A stretch of DNA of 64,000 nucleotides, taken from positions 62,001-126,000 of the forward strand of contig NZ_SPQK01000012.1 in assembly GCF_004570875.1 (NCBI RefSeq), given 5' to 3'. Position 1 is the first letter of the stretch; the number at the start of each line of letters is the position of its first letter. The position numbers and the translations under genes are program-made. The notes under the pieces are model-generated. The model was not told the origin of the DNA, searched no databases, and saw only the letters and a list, made by a program, of their open reading frames with translations. This DNA comes from Blastococcus sp. CT_GayMR16 (GTDB taxonomy: Bacteria > Actinomycetota > Actinomycetes > Mycobacteriales > Geodermatophilaceae). Positions 59,282 to 64,000 of the stretch are shown here, in pieces.

Positions 59282-61540
59282 TCACGCGGTACGCGTGAGC
59301 ACGAGCAGCGCGATGTCGTCAGCGCGGTGGGCGCCGGTCAGGGCGTCCAGCAGCCGGTCGCAGAGCTCGTCGGGATCCGACGTGTCCGCCGCCTCCGCGG
59401 CGGCCAGCAGGTGCGCGAGTCCCGCGTCGATGTCGGCCGACCGGCTCTCCACCAGGCCGTCGGTGAACAGCACCAGTGTCGCCCCCACCGTCAGCACGCC
59501 GGCCCACTCCTGCGCCGGCGCCGGGGCCGGCGGGGCACCCAGCATCCGGCTCGGCGCCACCGGGAGGAACTCGGCGTGCCCAGCGGTCAACAGCAGCGGC
59601 GCCAGGTGCCCGGCCGAGGCGATCCGCAGCTGGCCGGTGACGGGGTCCAGCGTCGCGAACAGGGCGGTCGCCATCCGCTGCAGACCGAGCAACGACCACG
59701 ACGCCTGCAGCCGGGCGATCATCGCGCTCGGCGCCGGCCGGTCGACCAGCAGCGCCCGGTAGACGGAGTTGAGCTGGCCCATGGTCGCGGCGGCGGTGAT
59801 GTCGTGGCCGACGACGTCGCCGACCGCGAGCGCGACCTGGTCGTCGGGCAACCGGACGACGTCGTAGAAGTCGCCGCCCACCTCCACGCCCTGCGTCGCC
59901 GCGAGGTACCGCACGGCCATCTGCAGCCCGGCCACCTCCGGCGGGGGCGGCGGCAGCAGGTTGGCCTGCAGCGTGTGCGAGGTGCGGACGTCGAGCTCAT
60001 AGCGCTGGGCCTTGGCGAGGACCAGCGACATCTGCAGGCCCAGCTGCTCGGCGACCTCCACGTCGGCCGCGGTGAACGAACTCCGCCGCCGGTCGGTCGC
60101 GAGCGTCAGCACCCCCAGCCGGCGGCCGTCGGCCATCAGCGGAACCGCGACGACGCTGGTCAGTTCCATCGCCCGGATCGCCTGCCGGTGCCGGTCCTCG
60201 GACGTCACCCCGGCCAGGAACTCCTCGTCCACCACCCGGACCCACTGCGTGCCGCCCTGCTGCATCGCGCGCGTGCTCGGGTGCGTCGCGGACCGCTGTG
60301 AGAGGTGCCGCTCCCGGACCTCGTCGGCCAGGTACTGGCGCGTCGGATCGCGGTGCCGTGCCGTCGCCCGTACCGGGCCCTGCTCGGTCTCCAGGTCGAT
60401 GACGCACAGGTCGGCGAGCCGATCCACGGAGAGGTGGGCGAGCCGCTCGACCGTCTCGCGCACGTCCGCGGCCTCGGCCAGCAGCCGGGCGGCCTCGAGC
60501 AGGAAGGCCGACCGCTCCGCCTGCCGCGCCGTCTCCTCGTGCAGCCGGGCCCGCTCCAGCGCCTGGCCCGCCTGACGGCCCAGGGTCCAGAGCAGGTCGA
60601 CGTCGGCCGGGCCGGTGACCGTCACGGCCTCGGGTTCGTCGAGGCTGATCAGGTCACCCCCGGCGGCGCCGAGCCCGAGGACGAGCACCCCGAGCCGGCG
60701 GCTGTCGGCCGTCACCGGCACGAGCACGAGGCTCGATAACCCGCCGGCCGCCATTGCCCCCGCGATCTCGGGGCGGACCGACCGGAGCCGCTCGTCGAGG
60801 GGGATCGTCCGCACCCCCTGTTCCAGTTCCAGGGCGAGCTGACCGATCGCCGCCGCCTGGAGCTCGTGCAGCAGCTCGGCCGGCAGACCCACCGCGTGCT
60901 CGGTGTGCAGCCGCGGGAGATCGTCGATCCCGCCCGCCGGCTCCTCCTCGACCAGCACCAGCGCGGCGCCGCGTGCTCGAAGCGCCGCACGGCCGCGTTC
61001 GACGATCACCGCCGCGACATCGGCCACTGACGTCGCGGCGGCCATGTCCGACACGACCTGCTGCACCGTCCTCGACCGTGCCTCGGACTCCTCGGCCGCC
61101 CGCTGGGCGGTGAGCAGCTCGCGCTCGTAGCGCCGCCGCGCGGTCGCCTCGAACAGGGTCGCCCGCATCAGCACCGGCGTGCCGTCGTCGTTCCGCAGCT
61201 CGACGGCGTTGATCAGGCACGGCAGGACAGACCCGTCCATGCGGACGACGTCGAGCGCGATCTCGCGCACCGCCCCCTGCATGCGCAGCAGCGGCACGAC
61301 GTGGGTCTCGTGAAACACCCGGCCGCCCATGGTGAGCAGGTCCTGGAACCTGGCGCCGAGCAAGGCGTCGGGCGACCGGCCGGTCCACGCGCAGAACGTC
61401 CGGTTGACCTTGACGATCCGGCCGTCGGGCAGCGCCGACAGATAGCCCATCGGCGCGTTCTCGTACAGGTCGGCGGGGTCCTCCTCCAGCAGCCGGCCCA
61501 GCTGTTCGCGCGGATCCGGCTCGCCCGCTGCGCCGCTCAT
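59282..61540 (-). CDS. PAS-GAF-GAF SpoIIE/PP2C phosphatase, RsbP-like
   Basis: 752 residues. A PAS domain (about 30-135, VNRTFCAWTGRSPDALLGAR), a coiled stretch, GAF domains at about 165-315 and 345-500, and a C-terminal SpoIIE phosphatase with GGDFYDVVRLPDDQVALAVG, GDVVGHDIT, FTDGLVESR and DDIALLVL (metal Asp residues) can be traced. Only 4 bases separate it from the RsbQ-like hydrolase gene upstream. In Bacillus RsbP (PAS-PP2C) with RsbQ reports energy stress to sigma-B. Two GAF domains are extra here. Confidence 0.88.
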   Translation of the reverse strand: MSGAAGEPDPREQLGRLLEEDPADLYENAPMGYLSALPDGRIVKVNRTFCAWTGRSPDALLGARFQDLLTMGGRVFHETHVVPLLRMQGAVREIALDVVRMDGSVLPCLINAVELRNDDGTPVLMRATLFEATARRRYERELLTAQRAAEESEARSRTVQQVVSDMAAATSVADVAAVIVERGRAALRARGAALVLVEEEPAGGIDDLPRLHTEHAVGLPAELLHELQAAAIGQLALELEQGVRTIPLDERLRSVRPEIAGAMAAGGLSSLVLVPVTADSRRLGVLVLGLGAAGGDLISLDEPEAVTVTGPADVDLLWTLGRQAGQALERARLHEETARQAERSAFLLEAARLLAEAADVRETVERLAHLSVDRLADLCVIDLETEQGPVRATARHRDPTRQYLADEVRERHLSQRSATHPSTRAMQQGGTQWVRVVDEEFLAGVTSEDRHRQAIRAMELTSVVAVPLMADGRRLGVLTLATDRRRSSFTAADVEVAEQLGLQMSLVLAKAQRYELDVRTSHTLQANLLPPPPPEVAGLQMAVRYLAATQGVEVGGDFYDVVRLPDDQVALAVGDVVGHDITAAATMGQLNSVYRALLVDRPAPSAMIARLQASWSLLGLQRMATALFATLDPVTGQLRIASAGHLAPLLLTAGHAEFLPVAPSRMLGAPPAPAPAQEWAGVLTVGATLVLFTDGLVESRSADIDAGLAHLLAAAEAADTSDPDELCDRLLDALTGAHRADDIALLVLTRTA

Positions 61541-61544
61541 CCCG

Positions 61545-62363
61545 TCACCCCGTCAGGAACGCCCGGATCGCGGCGGTCGTCTCCTCCGGCGAGCTCAGGT
61601 GCGGCACGTGCCCGACGGCCGAGAGCTTGGTGAAGGTGCTCCCGGCGACGGCATCGTGGACGTACCGGCCGACGACGTCGGGGGCGATGACGTCCTCGCT
61701 GCACTGCAGGACCAGCGTGGGGACGGCGATGTCGGCCAGGTCGGCGCGGTTGTCGGACAGGAACGTGACGCGGGCGAACTGCCGGGCGATGTCGGGGTCG
61801 GTCCGGCAGAAGCTGTTGGTCAGCTCCTCGGCGAGCTCCGGCTGGTCGGGGTGGGCGCCCATGATCACCGGCGCCATCTGCGCGGACCAGCCGAGGTGGT
61901 TGCTGTCGAGGGCGTCGAGCAGCCCGAGGATGTCGGCGCGGCTGAACCCGCCGACGTAGTCGCCGTCGTCGACGTAGCGCGGATTGGGCCCGACCATCAC
62001 CAGCGCCCCGAACAGCTCCGGCGCGTCCTGCAACGCGGCCTCCTGAAGTGCAAGGACGCCGATCATCGCGCTGACCGAGTGGCCGACGAGGACGACGTTC
62101 TCGAGCTCGAGCTCCCGGCAGATCTCGACGATGTCGCGCGCATAGCCGCGCAGCGAGCCGTACTTCTCGGGGTCGTAGGCGCTGAGGTCGGAACTGCCGG
62201 CCCCGACGTGGTCGAAGAGGACGACGCGGTGATCGACCTCGAAGTCCGGGGCGACGAAACGCCACATGGCCTGGTCGCAGCCGAACCCGTGCGCGAACAC
62301 CATGGGGCGCCCGGAGGGCACCCCGCTGACGGTCACGCAGTTCCGCGCGAGAACGCTGCCCAC
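61545..62363 (-). CDS. rsbQ: RsbQ-like alpha/beta hydrolase
   Basis: 272 residues. The nucleophile elbow GHSVSAMIGVLALQEA (Ser), then VMVGPNPRYVDDGDYVGGFS, CRTDPDIARQFARVTFLSDN and LQCSEDVIAPDVVGRYVHDA with the His in SAVGHVPHLSSPEE follow the RsbQ sequence of Bacillus closely, including the length and HGFGCDQAMWRFVAPDFE. RsbQ makes or supplies the ligand of the RsbP PAS domain. Adjacency to the RsbP-like gene strongly supports the name. Confidence 0.85.
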   Translation of the reverse strand: MGSVLARNCVTVSGVPSGRPMVFAHGFGCDQAMWRFVAPDFEVDHRVVLFDHVGAGSSDLSAYDPEKYGSLRGYARDIVEICRELELENVVLVGHSVSAMIGVLALQEAALQDAPELFGALVMVGPNPRYVDDGDYVGGFSRADILGLLDALDSNHLGWSAQMAPVIMGAHPDQPELAEELTNSFCRTDPDIARQFARVTFLSDNRADLADIAVPTLVLQCSEDVIAPDVVGRYVHDAVAGSTFTKLSAVGHVPHLSSPEETTAAIRAFLTG

Positions 62364-62592
62364 GGGTCCGACCCTATGGGACGACGGGCAGTCGCCGCCC
62401 GCCCGTGTCGATCAACGTTGCGGATCACCATCGGTCACCGACGACCCACGGACAGCCAGGCACCCGCGAGCGTGTTCGAAACCCCCTGTTGCTGACGGTC
62501 CGATTGCCCCTACCCTCCCCGGCATCCGCCCTGGCAGAGCGCCGGAACCCCGGCGCGCCCGCCGCACGCACGAGCGCCGAACGAGGTGTCCC

Positions 62593-63381
62593 ATGGCCGC
62601 AGTCGCGGTCCGCCCGGCCAGCCTGATCCCGGTCCCCCGCTCCCCGCAGTCCGTTGCCCCGGGTCCGGTCCCGACGTCGGCTCCCGCCGAGATCGGCGAG
62701 CGCCACAGCCCCGCCTGCCGGGCCGTGGCCTACCAGCGGGTGCTGCACCAGCTCGTCCGCCGTGAGCTGCGGCTGCTCGGCGAACTCTCCAGCTGGGCGC
62801 CGGCCGCCGAGGCCGAGCGCACCGCCGCCCTCACCCGGCACGCCGACCTGATCGGTCGCGTCCTGCTGCACCACCACGCCGTCGAGCGCGAGGCCGTCTG
62901 GCCCGCCCTGCTCCGCGCGGTGCCCGGCGACCGAGTGAGCGCCGTCCGTGCCGCGATCGACGACTGGACCGGGCGCTGCGCCCGGATCGACCACCGGCTG
63001 CGCGACCTCTCGACCGCTGCCCGCCAGTGGCAGGTGGCCGGCACGGCTGGCGCGCGGGACGCCTTCGCGCTCGCCTGCCTCGACCTGGCCGACGCGGTCG
63101 ACGCGCAGACCGCCGATGAGGAGTCCGTCCTGCTGCCGCTGCTCGGCGAGCACCTCGACTCCGGCGACTGGGCCGCGATCGCCCGCTCGTCGCACTGCCG
63201 GCTCTCCGCCCGCGAGCAGTTGTTCGTGCTCGGCCTGGCGCTGGAGGACTCCAGCGCGGCGGACCGCGCGCGGCTGATCAGCGGGCTGTCACCGGCGACC
63301 CGCGTGGCCTGGCGGCTGCACGGGCGCCGGGACTACCGCGCGGCCGTCGTCCGGCTGCGGGGTGCGCCGCCGGCGGCGTGA
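62593..63381 (+). CDS. Hemerythrin-domain protein, paralogue 2
   Basis: 262 residues from ATG 62593 with GAGGTG upstream, the same ribosome-site layout as paralogue 1. A longer Pro-rich N-terminus is followed by helices with VLHQLVRRELRLLGEL, HADLIGRVLLHHHAVEREAV, CARIDHRLRDLSTAARQW and DEESVLLPLLGEHLDSG, then the shared C-terminal domain and VVRLRGAPPAA. It converges on the zinc-ribbon gene. Confidence 0.8.
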   Translation: MAAVAVRPASLIPVPRSPQSVAPGPVPTSAPAEIGERHSPACRAVAYQRVLHQLVRRELRLLGELSSWAPAAEAERTAALTRHADLIGRVLLHHHAVEREAVWPALLRAVPGDRVSAVRAAIDDWTGRCARIDHRLRDLSTAARQWQVAGTAGARDAFALACLDLADAVDAQTADEESVLLPLLGEHLDSGDWAAIARSSHCRLSAREQLFVLGLALEDSSAADRARLISGLSPATRVAWRLHGRRDYRAAVVRLRGAPPAA

Positions 63382-63382
63382 C

Positions 63383-63502
63383 TCAGTAGCGGGACGTGCC
63401 GCAGTCCTCGCAGCGCTTGCGCACGGCTGCGGTCTCGGCCTGGCAGTTCTCGCAGACCCACGTGGTCCGCTCCTTGGTGCGCTCCTTGATGGCGGTGCTC
63501 AT
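63383..63502 (-). CDS. Small zinc-ribbon protein, 39 residues
   Basis: ATG 63502 preceded by GGGGGAGAG. The whole protein is a basic leader (TAIKERTKERTTW) and a single zinc ribbon VCENCQAETAAVRKRCEDCG with two CxxC pairs. Too small for an enzyme; similar ribbons serve as RNA- or protein-binding modules. It converges on the second hemerythrin gene, one base apart. Confidence 0.7.
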   Translation of the reverse strand: MSTAIKERTKERTTWVCENCQAETAAVRKRCEDCGTSRY

Positions 63503-63601
63503 GGGTCTCTCCCCCTCGTCGCAGGTTCCCCGTCGACGGTAGGGAGCAGACGTGACGGGAAGGTGTCCCCGGAGTTGCGCTTGGCGACCGACTAATCGGG
63601 G

Positions 63602-63633
63602 CCGATGAGTTCGGGGGCCGATGAGTTCGGGGG
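63602..63633. repeat. Tandem duplication of 16 bases
   Basis: ccgatgagttcggggg occurs twice in direct succession (63602-63617 and 63618-63633), with a third partial start (ccgag) after it, in the intergenic region before the final hydrolase gene. Slippage duplication is the likely origin. Confidence 0.8.
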
Positions 63634-63655
63634 CCGAGCGGGGTCGGACCTGACC

Positions 63656-64000
63656 GTGACCACCTTCGTACTGATCCCCGGGGCCGGCGGCCAGGCCTGG
63701 TACTGGCACCGGCTGGGAGCCGAGCTCGAGCGGCGAGGCCACGTCGCGATCGCCGTCGACCTCCCCACGGACGACGACACCGCCGGCCTGGATGCCTATG
63801 CCGACACCGTGGTGACGGCCGCAGGGGAGCACTCCCCCGTCGTGCTCGTCGCGCAGTCGATGGGCGGGCTCACCGCGCCGCTCGTCTGCGGGCGACTGCC
63901 GCTCGAGCTGCTGGTGCTGGTCAACGCCATGATCCCGCTCCCCGGCGAGACCGGCGGCGCGTGGTGGGCGGCCACCGGCCAGGGCGCCGCGCAGGCCGCG
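63656..64000 (+). CDS. Alpha/beta hydrolase, N-terminal part
   Basis: 115 codons from GTG 63656, cut by the window edge. TTFVLIPGAGGQAWYWHRLG (oxyanion strand HG-type loop), VAIAVDLPTDDD and the nucleophile elbow VVLVAQSMGGLTAPLVCGRL show the fold of the salicylate/methyl-ester esterase-like group. The catalytic Asp and His lie outside the window. Substrate unknown. Confidence 0.75.
   Translation, partial: MTTFVLIPGAGGQAWYWHRLGAELERRGHVAIAVDLPTDDDTAGLDAYADTVVTAAGEHSPVVLVAQSMGGLTAPLVCGRLPLELLVLVNAMIPLPGETGGAWWAATGQGAAQAA

Noticed and set aside
62364-62592. Sigma-B-like promoter before rsbQ or the hemerythrin gene
   Set aside because: A GTTTCG and GGGTGC pair was seen on the minus strand, but the spacing is short and the -10 is a poor match.

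Overview
The window is high-GC DNA with dense, mostly coding sequence, many GTG/TTG starts and short start/stop overlaps. It reads as an actinobacterial chromosome. The mix of DUF222/HNH protein, SpoIIE-type phosphatases, hemerythrin-domain paralogues, acyl-CoA enzymes and an alanyl-tRNA editing protein fits the Geodermatophilaceae (Blastococcus, Geodermatophilus, Modestobacter). That placement is inference from gene content and was not tested. No rRNA, tRNA or CRISPR array was seen. Apart from the pseudogenes listed, no stretch over about 300 bases lacks a gene.

Layout. 0-9.4 kb: the end of an ABC-2 exporter, a D-2-hydroxyacid dehydrogenase, a 47-residue peptide gene with a strong hairpin terminator, an AIM24 protein, a TerD protein fused to a PD-(D/E)XK nuclease-like domain, an SMP-30 protein, a threonine-synthase-like enzyme, and a coupled pair of HAD phosphatase and degenerate ADP-ribosylglycohydrolase/dual-specificity phosphatase. 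9.6-22.6 kb: a defence island, visibly poorer in GC over its first half. Plus-strand genes (two uncharacterised proteins, then Vsr) face a minus-strand operon of GHKL (MORC/MutL-like) ATPase, Z1 helicase, PD-(D/E)XK protein and a cytosine-5 methyltransferase. The methyltransferase carries a C-terminal endonuclease-III-like module with a complete Fe-S cysteine loop. Upstream of that operon lies a TM0106-type RecB nuclease/helicase. 22.7-26 kb: a DUF4839 protein and toxin-antitoxin material: an AbiE-like pair with its own operator, a decayed mazF, and a mazE-like antitoxin next to a stump of mazF.

26-35.5 kb: housekeeping and hypothetical genes, a LuxR-type two-component system, two membrane proteins, an ECF sigma factor, a DUF6308 protein and the first of two paralogous 206-residue proteins. 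35.5-40.2 kb: an amine oxidase fused to a DinB-like protein, a DUF1810 gene, a deletion scar of an adenylate cyclase gene, an APH-fold protein and a hemerythrin-domain protein. 40.2-45.9 kb: an acyl-CoA ligase/saccharopine-dehydrogenase-like/SDR operon controlled by a divergent TetR regulator with overlapping palindromes, then a second acyl-CoA ligase. 46-51.7 kb: a glutathionyl-hydroquinone-reductase-like protein, secreted and lipoprotein genes (one duplicate is frameshifted), a GDSL hydrolase frameshifted exactly at its lipobox, and AlaX. 51.8-64 kb: a DUF222/HNH protein, the second 206-residue paralogue, a membrane protein, an enoyl-CoA hydratase and two acyl-CoA dehydrogenases, a DUF4440 protein, an RsbP-like phosphatase with its RsbQ-like hydrolase, a second hemerythrin-domain paralogue, a zinc-ribbon peptide and a truncated alpha/beta hydrolase.

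The strongest candidate for something new is the restriction-modification island. Its methyltransferase has acquired a DNA-glycosylase-like domain that keeps the Fe-S ligands but appears to have lost the catalytic aspartate, and a Vsr mismatch endonuclease is encoded alongside. Next are the TerD-nuclease fusion and the pseudo-ADP-ribosylhydrolase/phosphatase with its coupled HAD enzyme.
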